A stretch of 64,000 nt of DNA from Coenobita brevimanus (lineage: Eukaryota; Arthropoda; Malacostraca; Decapoda; Coenobitidae). A program made the translations under genes and the position numbers. Shown here one piece after another: positions 1 through 11,423 of the stretch (positions are counted from its first letter, which is position 1; the number at the start of each line of letters is the position of its first letter). The notes below the pieces were generated by a model. The model was not told the origin of the DNA, did no database searches, and worked only from the letters and a program-made list of their open reading frames with translations. The DNA lies in the NCBI GenBank assembly GCA_032717465.1, contig CM064657.1, forward strand, positions 23,153,848 through 23,217,847, read 5' to 3'.

Positions 1-55
<55 letters not shown>
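1..55. repeat. (GT)n microsatellite at window edge
   Basis: Uninterrupted GT dinucleotides run from the first base, so the tract probably continues to the left of the window. It leads straight into the GT-rich minisatellite that follows. Confidence 0.97.
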
Positions 56-56
<1 letters not shown>

Positions 57-555
57 GGCGTGTCATGTGGTGTTGTACAAATTGAAAGGCAGGTGTGTGA
101 TGGGAGAAGCAGGTATGTGATTTGTTGTAGTGCATAGGGTAAGGCAGGCGTGTGATACGTACTTTGAAGTGAGATGCAGATGTGTGAAAGGTGAGGCAGG
201 TGTGTGATGTGAACTGTGAAGTGAGACGCAAATGTGTGATGTGTAGTGTGAAGGGTGAGGCAGGTGAATGTGTGGATGAGGCATGTGTGTGCTGTGTATT
301 GCAAAGTGAGAGACAGATGTGTGATATGTAGTGTGAAGGCTGAGACAGGTGTGTGTGTGGATGAGGTATGTGTGTGATGTGTACGAGTACAGTGAAATGA
401 GAGGCAGATGTGTGATGTGTAGTGTTAAGGGGGAAGCAGGTGTGTATGCATGTGGGGATATGGTAGGTGTGTGTCCATGTGTGGAAGAGGCAGGTGTGTG
501 ATGCGTACTGTGACGTGAGAAGCAGATGTGTAATGTGTAGTATAAAGGGATAGGA

Positions 556-605
<50 letters not shown>

Positions 606-1935
606 TGGGATATGCAGTTGTCTAATATGGTGTAGTGTGATGGGAGAAACAGGTGTATGTGGATGGGGAAGATAGGTGTGTGTGATGCGAAATGCAGGTG
701 TTTCATGTGATATAATGTGATGGGAAGCGCAGATGTATGTGTGGATCAGACAGGTGGATTGTGTGGTGTAGTTTGAGAAGTGAGACAAGTGTGCGATGTA
801 GTGTAGTGTGATGGAGAAGCTGTGTGTGGATGAGGTGTGTGTGTGATGTGGCATGTTGTGATGGAATGAGGAAGATATGTGGTACGTGAGGGAGTGACAG
901 GTATGTATGAAGGTGACGCAGATGTGTGATAAGGTGTAGCAGGTGTGTGATGGGATAATGCAGGTGTACTGTATTTGATAGGGAAGGTAGCTGTGTTACG
1001 GGGTGAGGCAGGTGTGTGATGGAATGAGACAGGTGTGTGATGGGGGTGAGGCAGGTGTGTGATGGGATGAGGCAGATGTGTGGTGTGATTTGGAGAGAGG
1101 CAGGTGTGTGTTGTGGTGTAGGAAGACTCAGTTGTGTAGTGTGGTTTAGGGAGAGGTAGATGTGTGATGAGATGAAGAAGTTATGTGATGGGGTGATGCT
1201 GGTGTATGATGGGGTGAGGCCGATGTGATGGGATGAGGCAAATGTGTAATGGGATGAGGAAGGTGTGTGATGGAAGGAGGCAGGTGTGTGGTGTGGTGTG
1301 GGGAGAGTCAGGTGTGTGGTGTGGTGTGGGGAGAGTCAGGTGTGTGGTGTGGTGTGGGGAGAGTCAGGTGTGTGGTGTGGTTTGGGGAGAGGCAGGTGTG
1401 TAATGTGGTGTGGTGTGGGGGGAGAGACAGGTGTGTGTTGTGATGTGGGGAGATGCAAGTAGGCTATGTGGTGTGAACTGGGGAGAGGCAAGTGTGTAGT
1501 GTGGTTTGGGTAGAGGCAGGTGTGTGTTGTGGTGTGAGGAGAGACAGGTGTGTAGTGTGATGTGGTGTGGGGAGAGGCAGGTGTGTGGTGTGGTTTGGGG
1601 AGAGGCAAGGTTGTGTTGTGGTTTGGGGAGAGGCAGGTGTGTGGTGTGATTTGGAGAGAGACAATTGTGTGGTGTGATTTGGGGAGAGGCAAGTGTTTCG
1701 TGTGATTTGGGGAGAGGCAAGTGTTTCGTGTGGTTTGGGGAGAGGCATGTGTGTTGCGTGGTTTGAGGAGAGGCAGGTGTGTATTGTGGTGTGAGGAGGG
1801 ACAGGTATGTGGTGTGATGTGGTGTGGGGAGAGAGAAGTGGTTGTTGTGTTGTGGTGTGGAGAAAGGTAAGTATGTGGTGTGACGTGGAGGAGAATCAGA
1901 TGTGTGGTGCAATATGCTGTAGGAAGAGGTAGGTG
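56..1935. repeat. GT-rich minisatellite, about 1.9 kb
   Basis: This is a long diverged tandem array in which the plus strand is almost only G, T and A. The recurring core is GGCAGGTGTGTGATG. The spacing is clearest at 1303, 1331 and 1359, where GAGAGTCAGG recurs every 28 bp; from about 1380 to 1800 the variant GGGGAGAGGCAGGTGTGTGG dominates. Long stop-free frames on the minus strand (His/Thr/Pro/Ser-rich) are a by-product of the array. A perfect (GT)n block is embedded at 558-604. Confidence 0.9.
558..604. repeat. (GT)n microsatellite inside the minisatellite
   Basis: This is a perfect GT dinucleotide run of about 47 bases within the larger GT-rich array. Confidence 0.95.
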
Positions 1936-2189
1936 GGTTTAAGAGAAAAAAAAGTATTGATATGTTTATTGGGATAGAGATGGAGGTGTATAATAAGGGA
2001 CAGATAAATGCAGTTCTGGTCAGTACACTAGGGGTTCAAATAAAGGAAGCTGTAATGTAGGCCACCCAGCTACTGTTGATTAGTTTAGGTTTTAATACGT
2101 TTTGAGAATGTATAACGAAACATGATTGTTCGTGTACACGCAAATACCTGTAAATATTTCCCATAAAATATAGGAAATAGGGTTGGGAT

Positions 2190-2345
2190 GGGATTCATTG
2201 TGTTCGGTGGTTATAGCGTTGTCTCGTACTGTGCGTTGGTTGGAGATTGGGTTCAAAGTCAGCCGTGGCGGACATTTAAGTTGGTGCTTGTAGTAGGTCG
2301 TTTCGGATGCTAGTATAGATTATGTTCACACCCTGACGGTTTGTA
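2190..2345 (+). mobile_element. Possible tRNA-derived SINE (single copy seen)
   Basis: A tRNA-like promoter pair can be read on the plus strand: an A-box-like GGTGGTTATAGCG at 2206-2218 and a B-box-like GGGTTCAAAGTC at 2249-2260, at tRNA-like spacing. The region is followed within about 115 bp by a (CA)n run, which could be the tail. No second copy was found here, so the ends are approximate. A chance tRNA-like match cannot be excluded. Confidence 0.4.
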
Positions 2346-2372
2346 TCGATGATACATACGCGCGCCCACGCG

Positions 2373-2374
<2 letters not shown>

Positions 2375-2431
<57 letters not shown>
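2375..2431. repeat. (CA)n microsatellite
   Basis: This is an uninterrupted CA run of about 57 bases, just downstream of the possible SINE and a short CG-alternating stretch (ACGCGCGCCC). Confidence 0.97.
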
Positions 2432-2433
<2 letters not shown>

Positions 2434-2918
2434 TATAAAACACTTCCAGTTTCACATGCATTGCCTCACTGCAGACATCCTGTCCTGATTCGTACTTCTT
2501 CAGTATGAGAAAGGTTTAATTCTAGGTGCCACTCACTTTTCGAAGAGAAGGTTTGGTCCTGCTGATTCAGATACATGATGGTGATGATAATGATTGATGG
2601 TAAATATTTTTTAAGTGCGTTCCCTCAGCACTTCGGCTTACTGGGCCTTGGTTACAGTTGCATAGTTCTCAGCAAAAGGTATTTCACCTAAAGGCTGGCG
2701 AGAGGTGGGCATAGAGATGTGCCTGGTGTGACGTGAGAAGTGTGGGACCAGTGAAGTGTGATACTGCCACCGACACTTCACCACATGACTTGGCTGTTGG
2801 TTCATGTCATATTAACACCTAGGCTCCTGTGACCGTATCTCAGCTAAATGAATCGTCTGGCGTTATCTGAAATTAAATACTAGCAGTGTCTGGACTGTGA
2901 GAGCCTCGGTAATCGGTA
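2432..2918. other. Unassigned spacer
   Basis: No gene or complete element is seen. At 2840-2880 there is a fragment resembling the core of the TTAA-bounded elements (GAATCGTCTGGCGTT), so part of this stretch is probably another decayed copy. Confidence 0.5.
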
Positions 2919-3014
2919 TTAACACTCTCAGACTCATATTTTCACTCAAGTTTATAAAATCGTTTGGTGTTAATGGGGTAAATTGCTAGAGAATATGCGA
3001 CCACGAGAGAGTTA
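2919..3014. mobile_element. TTAA-bounded inverted-repeat element (MITE-like), 96 bp
   Basis: The segment begins TTAACACTCTCAGAC and ends with the complement of TTAACTCTCTCGTGG. Both ends therefore carry TTAA followed by a related short inverted repeat. The interior holds AAAATCGTTTGGTGTTA, the core shared with other members of the family, for example 39497-39588. TTAA target sites are typical of piggyBac-type transposons; assigning the family to that group is inference. Confidence 0.5.
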
Positions 3015-3021
3015 ATATAGC

Positions 3022-3024
<3 letters not shown>

Positions 3025-3086
<62 letters not shown>
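3025..3086. repeat. (CT)n microsatellite
   Basis: This is an uninterrupted TC run of about 62 bases directly after the TTAA-bounded element. Confidence 0.97.
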
Positions 3087-3089
<3 letters not shown>

Positions 3090-3423
3090 TGATCGTTTTT
3101 ATAATTGTAGTAGCCAGTGTAAAATGTATACAAAGCTATAATTGTCCTGCAGGGGCAGTGGATACCTGAACCTTTTCCCTATGTTTATCCAAGCTCAGTT
3201 ATCTGGCTTTATCAGGAATTATACTAAAAAAAGTTGTCGTATTGAAGATAGTAAAAGCCTTCTGTCGAGCTGCTGAATGAATCCCAGTACCATTGACGCC
3301 CTGGAATAATGTAAGTGAATGGAATTGAGAATACCATTAGGTATGAAGGGCTGCGTGTCTAGAGGGAGAAGATACATTGCCTCGAAAGGATAACTTTACC
3401 CTTATCGTGTCCCGACCCGGCAC

Positions 3424-3640
3424 TTTCTAAAAGAGGGGCGTAATTGCTTGTGGAATTGCCAATTATTCATTAAATCAAAACTGACATATTTTTACTTGTT
3501 TTAAATGGTAATTCCACATGGAATCAACCTCACCCACCCCTCTTTTCCAAAGGCCGGACCAATTACTTTGGAAATGAGGGGGTGTAATTCCATGTGGAGT
3601 TATAATTTATTCAATCAAATTTAAAAACATTTTTGTTTTG
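3424..3640. repeat. Fold-back repeat with arms at 3509-3552 and 3566-3602
   Basis: The arm TAATTCCACATGG...CCAAAG is followed after 13 bases by CTTTGG...TTCCATGTGGAGTTA, an imperfect inverted repeat of about 40 bases. A second version of the right arm lies in direct orientation at about 3424-3500 (AGAGGGGCGTAATTGCTTG, then TTATTCATTAAATCAAA). This looks like a small palindromic MITE or a rearranged pair of them. There is no coding potential. Confidence 0.55.
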
Positions 3641-4745
3641 TTTCAGTCACAGAAGTACAATAATGTCCCTCATTAATTGAAATTATTCTGATAACGTTTA
3701 TTTAAGATACGTATTGCATAATTATGATTTGGTAAATAACACTACTCTTTTATAATGAGTATTGATTGGCCCGCCGAAAATTGGAAGGGGAGGGCGTAAC
3801 CCCCTCCCCTCTACTCTCCAGTCTGTGTCTATTGAGTCATTTGTTGGCCAAGAAGGGTTTAGACAGCAAGAGTCGGATTGCCATGAGACTGATAAAGAAA
3901 TGTTATTTGTGTAGAATTCATATAAGTTAGGGAAATGCGTATTCTAACAAAACATTTGAAAAGGGTGGATCAGGATGTAAGGTCACTTGTTATCATTCAT
4001 AAAGCGGTTCATAGGCTACAGCTGACCCACACTGGAAAAGAGCTGTTTTACGTCGCGGACACACTTGCTCGAGACGTGTGATCAACAAGAGGAAAAGATG
4101 TTCTGGGTTAGTTTGGCAGCATTAAGAGAGTCTGAACCTTGGCCGTAATGTAGTGCCTCGTTCCCTATTGCCAGTCATATTTCGAGCAAGTGTATCTGCT
4201 TCTTTATCCGCTTCCAGTGCGTGGTGCAATAGGCACACATACTATGTATTTGATTTCAGCTTAACGGTCGTTCAGTTTTTAGTGCCTCTTTTTGACATTA
4301 CTAACTGAAAGTGAAGAGTCACTTTTTGAAGACATCCCAGACTATTTTAAGGCACTATGAACTCAGGTGATGGCAGCGTCCCATAGTAGACTGGTTGTAA
4401 TGGACAGACAGTCGCATAACTAAATAGCTGTCTTAGTGCGTTCGTTGTCTTGGAAAAAGCTTAACTCATTCAGCAGTTTTTTATGCATTATAAACGATTC
4501 ATTATCATCATTATCATCATCATCATCATCATCGTCGTTGTTGTCGTCGTCACTTAGTATCCTGTGTTCTTAGGGCGAAAATTATACTGAGGATAACTCC
4601 CCCCCTCCCTTCCGTACACTCTCTCCTCCCCCTTTCTGTACCATAGGAGGGGTAAGTTTGCTTGCAAGACAACTGTTAAATGGTGCAGGCACCGCAATTT
4701 TCTGTTGATATGTGTGGGGGGGGGGTGCTATTTCAAGTTCTCAAC
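3641..4745. other. Unassigned stretch
   Basis: No gene is recognised. It contains a C/G-run pair near 3785-3815 (GGAGGGCGTAACCCCCTCCCC), a short ATC-type trinucleotide tract at 4498-4553, and pyrimidine-rich patches near 4600-4640. Confidence 0.5.
4498..4553. repeat. (ATC/GTC)n trinucleotide tract
   Basis: ATC repeats pass into GTC/GTT repeats over about 55 bases. Confidence 0.85.
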
Positions 4746-4849
4746 TCTAACTCTTCAATCTCTTCACTGCAGTGACATTTATTTTTCTCAAACTACTACC
4801 AGACGATGTCATTAAAATTGGGGAAGACTTCTAGCGCGAGAGAGTTAAT
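4746..4849. mobile_element. TTAA-type inverted-repeat element, decayed
   Basis: The ends read TAACTCTTCAATC and GCGCGAGAGAGTTAA. These are weakly inverted and match the ends of the 96-bp element at 2919-3014. The length, about 104 bp, also fits that family. The left TTAA is changed to CTAA. Confidence 0.35.
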
Positions 4850-7800
4850 GGTGGCTGTATCTAATTCAAATGATTCGATACGTCTCCCCAAACCTTATTA
4901 TGATCGTCAGGAGAGTACTGTAATATATTTTTTCCACAAATTGAAGGAATTAAGCTATCACAACATACAGGGAAAACGTGGACAGTGTTGTTGATCTCTA
5001 AGGAATATAATATAATTGTGTTTAAAGCGGTAACAATATGACGAGAAAACCAAACTTGCTGCTGTATAGTATTAAATGCTCGTTTTGTGGTAGTTAAAGC
5101 TTGCAGTGGTTCCTTTTGTAACGAAACACTGCCTTTCCATGGTGAACAGTCATACATGTGGACAGCAGTGATTAGTGAAGCTATACTAGAGAGGTGCAGC
5201 CGTATTAGGCATCATACGAAAGGCGTTCCGTTTTGCCAAAATGTCATGAACCTGTGTGCGTAATATTTCAGCATGTACGGACTTTTGGAAAATTTGAAAA
5301 CTGACGAAAGATGAGAAGAACAAGATAGTTCCGTAATTTAACACATGTAGACATCAGAAAGTTCTTGGGGCTTTGAAAAGTTCCACTGGAGACAACAGAA
5401 AGCAGAAGTAAACTCAAAATAGAGTTATTTACGAAATTATAGGGTAATAATTTCACGATTGATAGGCTAGTTTACGGAGAATACTGAACACAGAGTTACT
5501 CAGGGTTGGGAAGTATCATGGTAAAGAATACTTTGAAATGATGCAGGAAACGGGTAAAGCAGATTGTGACTACGGTCTGTCATCGATGTCGTGAAGGATG
5601 CGGGTAACTTTACGTTAGACTAAGTCGCAAAACTGTTTACGAAATGCATGAATGCTAAAGCAATACCCAAATCTTGGAAAGATGTGCATTATACTCTTTC
5701 AGCAGAAAGATAACAAATATGATTGAATCACAGCCCGATGTTTTATTTTATTATTATTATTTTGTGTGTGAACATTATTGTATATATGTGCTTACAGCTA
5801 CAGTAAGTCAAGTATTAGATTCAAACCAACCAAAAGAAAATGCAAAATTGTATAATGATGTTCTGGTAACAGGTTATGTTCATATTCCTGAAAAGACATC
5901 ACCATTCAAGGAACCTCTGCTCTACGTATATTGATTCGATTGCATACACCACAGTGTTCAAAACAGATCGAAGGGAACCCATGGTGGCATTGCTATGAAT
6001 GGTCAGCTCAGCTACCCGGTTATATAAACAATCCTCAGGTACCTCCCTGTCTCCCGAAAGGAGTTGGTAAACTACAGGAGAATGGCAGCTTCAGCCTGCA
6101 GTCCACTAAGTTCACATTCAGATGAACCTGTGATGACAGCAACAACCACAACTTGCCTTGCAAAATCCAAACAACTTTAGGAATCTTAAAAGGATTGGCA
6201 GAGGATGATGTTAGATAAAACGTGAAGATATGAAGAGAGCTTCTTATACTAGAGATCAGTCAAAACAATATGTAATCACAATCGATTAGCGAGGACACTC
6301 TGAGAGTGCATACATCTGCCAATTTAACATCATCACTCCTTGACCTTTGACCTTCTTCAATCAGAATTTAATCACTTGTTTCTCTGACGGTCTTCAAGTT
6401 AGTGCAGTTCTGTCCATAGTTGTTTTCAAGAAGTTCTTAAGAGACAGACAAACAGACAGAGCGAAAAAAAACAAAAAAAACAATTTGCTTGGCGATGGTA
6501 CAAAAAAAAAAAAAAAAAAAGGTCCTGGGCATGTCACGTCCTTCCGCGAACAGACAAGAAAATGATAAAAAACGTGTAACCCATAGATGGAGTGAGGGGA
6601 AGAGGTAGACAGGGAACTAGTTAAAGGGATGAAGTCCGTGTTATGGGGAACTGGGATGGAACAAGTTAATAATCAACAGGGCACAGTCAAGAAAACTCGA
6701 AAATGCCTTTGTCGTGCAGCTGGATGGTAGTCCATCCATAACTGTGATTCTGGAATCACCTTGAATCTGTATTGCTCTTATAATTTTATAAGATGTTACC
6801 ATCCCGGTAAGTCCAGGCATTTGCCAACATCACCCTTCCACCACAAGGTTTGTTACAGAAGTTGTTTGTCGATGTTATGACTTAGTGCCTCCTTGGACAT
6901 CACCATTTTGCCATCCCAGGTTTGTTGTACACCACTTTTGCCACTCCTGGGGATCTGTTATGGAAGAAGTATTTAGGTAGTGAGGTGATGGTCAAATGGT
7001 AGAAGAATGAATGATCCATTCCAGGCTGGAGCAGGAAACAATTTGAGGACTTAAAAGTCTTAACGACTTATGCATAAGACCCATTGATATATCACAAAAA
7101 CACTTGCTAATACCTTCTCACCAGTCCTCAATGAGTTATCCATAGCATGTTTCAGAATTGGCGGCACGGTATTTGCCTTCAAATACTGACATTAGGGTGT
7201 GTGTGTGGCATCTGTTTGTCCGTGGGAGGATTGGGAGACATCAGGGAACGTATTATCAGGTCTATTTTCCAAATTGGGTACATATAAATATAAGTATGTC
7301 TTTTTCATGAGAAGTTAGAGTTTGCTTGGAGTGTATATTAACGTTCGGTGTAACTGTGTGTTACATTATGGCAGAATGTGTTCTAAATAACCCCCTTCAT
7401 GAATATTGGCAAAGCGGAAGATGACCATTACAGTTCAGACCACCTTGTGAACTATTAGGGCCTATAGTCTTCGGCTTACTGTTGCAAATAGTTTGTTAAA
7501 TATTCTCTCAGTGATGTGTGTATTATGTCGACAATAAATAAAGGTACGGCACCAGAGTAAAAGAATGCAAAATTTTATTATGCATCTGAATCGTGAACCC
7601 TTTTTCTATTAGTGACATTTTTCTTTTTACTTCTGCAGTTTGCAGATGATTTTTATTTAGCCTTGATTTTATTTTTCTAAGTGAAGGAGCTAGAAAGTGC
7701 TTATATTAACTCATTTTCTTTGCCATATGGCTCTGCAGATATGAATAAAGTCTGATGGTGGCGAGACTAAACTACAAAGCAAACAAGAACATACAACTAA

Positions 7801-8126
7801 AACATACATTTCAAAACTACAAATCAAACTGAAGGGGTTAAGAAGTGGTAGAGGGCATTTTAACTTCATGGATCCAGTGGCGTATTTTTTATTTTTTTTA
7901 TTTAGCTTATTTGGGGAGTCTCTTGATTTTATTTAAGGATTTGCAGTAGTAAGTGGGATTATTATGGATATATCTAGTAATTTCCGAGCAAAGAGTCTCC
8001 GTAAACCTAACAAAATTGGCCTGTGATAGTAAGAAGAAAGTAAAAAATAAAATGTGTCGCGGGATCCAAGGGTTTAAGCAGACGAGAATACAGTATGCTC
8101 TTGAATCAAAGCTGGCGTCGTAGGTA
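4850..8126. other. Unassigned stretch of about 3.3 kb
   Basis: No recognisable gene, RNA gene or mobile element was found. Several short open frames under 120 codons occur on both strands, but none shows a domain, a conserved motif or a biased composition that would support it. A run of 19 A residues lies at 6502-6520. An AATAAA-containing AT-rich stretch near 7530-7560 is not tied to any gene. Confidence 0.5.
6502..6520 (+). repeat. Poly(A) run
   Basis: There are 19 consecutive A residues, preceded by A-rich sequence. It could be the tail of an old retroposed copy, but no recognisable body lies upstream. Confidence 0.8.
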
Positions 8127-9190
8127 GCAGTGAGGAGTGGATGCTGGAAGAGGTCAAGTGGTGGTGTTAGTGTTAGCATCTTGGTGGTGTGGTATGCTGG
8201 TGGTGTTATGGTGGTGTGGATGCAAGCCTTCGTAGCCCGGTGGTGTGGCTGCACTGTGGTGGTGTGGTGTGGCTACATGTGTCGGTGGTGTGGTGGAGTA
8301 ATGTTGTGTTTTAGTGTTGGAAATTTTAGTGGTAGTGTGAGGTGGTCGAGTGGTGTGGTGGTGTGGTGTGGGAGTGTGAGGTGGTAGAGTAGTGTGGTGG
8401 TGTGGTAGAGTTGTATGGTGGTGTGATGTGCTAGAGTAGTGTGGTGGTATAGTATGGTGGTGTGAGGCGGTAGTGTGACAGTTGTGATAGTGTGGTATTT
8501 TGAGGTGGTAGAGTTGTGTGGTGGTGTTGTGTAGTAGAGTACTGTTGTAAGAGTTGTGTAGTGGTGTGAGGTGGTTGAGTAGTGTGGTGGTGCAGTAGAA
8601 CTGTGTGGTGGTATGGTGTGGTAAAGAAGTATGATGGTATGGTGTGACAGAGTACCGTGGTGGTATGACGGTAATGTGGTTGTTGACAGAGTAGTGTGGT
8701 GGTGTGGCGGAGTAGTGTAGTGGTGTGGTAGTGTTATGTTGTAGTTGTGTAGTGGTGTGACAGAGTAGTGTGGTGGTGTGGCGGAGTAGTGTAGTGGTGT
8801 GGTAGTGTTATGTTGTAGTAGTTTGGTGGTATGGCAGAGTAGTGTGGTGGTGTGGCGGAGAAGTGTAGTGGTGTAGCAGAGTAATGTGGTGTGGTGCTGC
8901 AGTGTGGGTGTTGTGCTGTAACAAGTAGTGTGATACTGTGATGGAGGAGTGTGATTTTATGTTGGAGATGTATGGGTATGGTGTGCCAGAGTAGTAGACT
9001 GATGTGGTTTGGTAGTGTAAGACAACTGAGTGGTGTGGTACAGTATTATGGTGAGGTAAATTACTGTGCTGGTGTGGTAGGTGGTACGGAATAAGAGCGC
9101 AGTGTTGTGGTGGATGGAGTGGTGGTGTGGTGTGGAAGTGTAGTGAGGTATGGCTAGGTAGTTTAAAAATAGTAGCACCAGTAGTATGAT
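8127..9190. repeat. GTG-rich minisatellite with a 74-bp higher-order unit
   Basis: The array is built from GTGGTGTGGT-like words. From 8687 the block starting CAGAGTAGTGTGGTGGTG recurs at 8761 and 8835, exactly 74 bp apart each time; the first two units are nearly identical for over 55 bases. Outside this part the array is more diverged. Open frames on either strand are by-products. Confidence 0.85.
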
Positions 9191-9239
9191 TGCGTCATAG
9201 ATAGTATAAAATAACAACGTAGTGTATAGTGGTGAGTGG

Positions 9240-9480
9240 GTTGGAGGTGAGGGTGGGTGGGGCGGGGCACGGCATGGCAGGGCGGGCTGTACAGCACCGC
9301 CGGGGCCTGTCCGCCAATATGAGCCGGTAAGCGGACGAGGCCCCAGTGCTCCCCCGGGGCCCCGCCAGACACTCTTAATTTACCTGCCCACGCCCCAAGA
9401 CGGATGGAGCAGCGGGGCGGGGCGGGGCGGGACGGGGCGGACCATCACCACCACCACCATTTCCCCGCCCCGCCATCTGC
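9240..9480. other. GC-rich patch with GGGGC repeats
   Basis: This is a sharp local rise in G+C and CpG within AT-leaning flanks. It contains GCCGGGGCCTGTCCGCC-type sequence and a (GGGGC)n block near 9412-9440, followed by a CACCAC run. It resembles a CpG-island core or clustered Sp1-type GC boxes. No TATA box, splice site or convincing open frame ties it to a gene. It could equally be GC-rich simple sequence. Confidence 0.4.
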
Positions 9481-10446
9481 CCCGCTTCAACCCGTCATGC
9501 CTCCAAACGCTGCATCCTTCCCAGCGTTACCCTGCCTCACCATTCCATTATCGCTGAGTATTACAAAAGACGTTTATATAATGCCTGGTGTGAAATGGGA
9601 TGGCAGTTGGAGATATGCCTCAGACGAGAATGCATAGCCCGAGTGGAAATGAAAACGTGGTTGTGGACACCGTAGACTCGACTACGGATGTCGCTTTCAT
9701 CAGTCACGAGGTTCCAGGTTATAAATATATACATTGATACATGCATATATAAATACGACAGTAACAGGCAATCCCATATTACCCCTTTCTGGCTCAGGAG
9801 GGGTGTAGGAAGGCCCCCAAGGCTTGGATACCATACTATATTTAAGCCGCAGCCGACCAACCTTCGTCAGAGGCAGCCTAGTGCTATACATGATGGAAAA
9901 CCATCCGCCCACTAGGTTTCGAAGCACTTCGTGTTACACAAGGTCATCTCCTACACAAGACTTATACTACTGACCGTTGAGATGTTCGTTCGTTCGTCCG
10001 TTTATAAAGGCTCCGACGTGCATGCATGGGTCGGCCATGGTTATCTAATGGCAGCTATCTACGCTGCTCGATCTCTAGAAGCCTTCCTAATCCCTTTTCC
10101 ATGGAGTCACACTCCATGACTTCGTCTCAAAATTGTTTTCTGTCTACCTCTCGCAACTCTGCCCTCAGCGTTCACACCTCCCACCCTCCAACCACTCTAC
10201 ATGCCCATACTATCTCAGTCTGCTTCTTCTTATCACATCACTAATACTTTCACGTCTCACCCTTCCTCTCGGTTCTTCTTAACCCCCTCCCTCCAACCCT
10301 GTCATTTAAGGACGCACTACGTACGTATGTAATCATTCTCAGTCGTGTATGTTTGAGCCTACGAATATCCTCCTGTGTTCCGTCACTTCCTTTTGTTTAC
10401 CCCAGTATGAGATGTCTTCATATATACATATACACGAGTACAAAAA

Positions 10447-10447
<1 letters not shown>
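9481..10447. other. Unassigned stretch
   Basis: No supported gene. A perfect short hairpin, CATGGAGT-CAC-ACTCCATG, lies at about 10100-10118. Open frames of 60-110 codons overlap on several frames without recognisable features. Confidence 0.5.

Positions 10448-10535
<88 letters not shown>
10448..10535. repeat. (AT)n microsatellite
   Basis: This is an uninterrupted TA run of about 88 bases at the left edge of repeat R2, the same position as in the second R2 copy at 33.9 kb. Confidence 0.97.
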
Positions 10536-10537
<2 letters not shown>

Positions 10538-10539
10538 AT

Positions 10540-10790
10540 AAGAGAATATTTGTCTGTCTTCTATAGAAATGGAGGGCTATGGATATAGAACCATCAGAAC
10601 AGCTTTGACAGGTGTACTTTTTATGAAGGAATTAAATGTGTACATTACAGTTGCTAAAGTGGCGCCTCTGATGGCCAAGATTAGAACTACGCAAAAATAA
10701 TCAAGTCAGCGTGGTGGAAGCACGGTAGTCACTTATCATATATATATTTTTTAATACTACAACCTTTTCATTATTAGCTGCAACTGGTCT
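10540..10790 (+). repeat. Dispersed repeat R2, copy 1
   Basis: About 250 bp is shared with 33908-34200. Common blocks are CAGCT(C/T)TTGACAGGT, AAGTGGCGC, GATGGCCAAGA, AATCAAGTCAGC and TTCATTATTAGCT. Both copies follow directly on a long (AT)n run and pass on the right into GGTGGG-rich sequence. Similarity is moderate by eye. The class is unknown; no coding potential or tRNA-like box is seen. Confidence 0.65.
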
Positions 10791-11145
10791 GATGGATGGA
10801 CTGATTGGTAGGATGAGGAGGGCGACTGGGTTGAGTGGGTGGGGTTGAGTGGATGGGTGGGTGTGAAAGGACAGGGTGAGTGAAGAGGATGGGAGGTGGA
10901 TGTGGTGGGGTAAGGTGGGAGGGGTGGGTGTGGTGGGGCAACGTGGGTAGGTGATTGGATGGGTGGATAAGTATGGATAAGTGGGTGGAAAGGTGGGTGG
11001 ATGGATGAGTAGGATAGCTGGTAGGTGGATGGGTGGGTGGGCGGGTGAGCAGGTGGGTAGGTAGGGGAGGTGGGTGGATGGTGAATGAGTGAGCAGGGTG
11101 GATGGGAAGGGTTGGTGGGTGGGTGGGTATTGGGAGAATAGGTCC
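10785..11145. repeat. GGTGGGTGGATGG minisatellite
   Basis: A diverged array of GGTGGG and GGATGG words covers about 360 bp. Stop-free Pro/Thr/Ser-rich frames on the minus strand come from the repeat and are not genes. Confidence 0.85.
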
Positions 11146-11345
11146 ATGGTAGGAATAGGTTCATGGGGACTGTATCCGTAGGGAAATGAGGCCAAGGAGG
11201 AACATAGGTTTATTGGGTAAAATGGAACCCCGGGGGTCTTTTTTTCCACAAGGCAGGGGAGTGGCCATCCAAGTTCCCAGGCAGTGTCGGTATGCACGAA
11301 GGTATTTTTACCCAGGCAACGACGGGTGCACCTGCTAGTGTGTAT

Positions 11346-11350
11346 ATCTA

Positions 11351-11420
<70 letters not shown>
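11346..11420. repeat. Compound (ATCT)n(AT)n microsatellite, SINE1 tail
   Basis: Tetranucleotide ATCT units give way to AT units that end exactly at the 3' end of the minus-strand SINE1 copy. The tract therefore corresponds to the AT tail of that SINE, possibly merged with a target tract. Confidence 0.9.

Positions 11421-11423
<3 letters not shown>

Noticed and set aside
2190..2345. Functional tRNA gene
   Set aside because: The A and B boxes are only approximate and I could not draw a closed acceptor stem.
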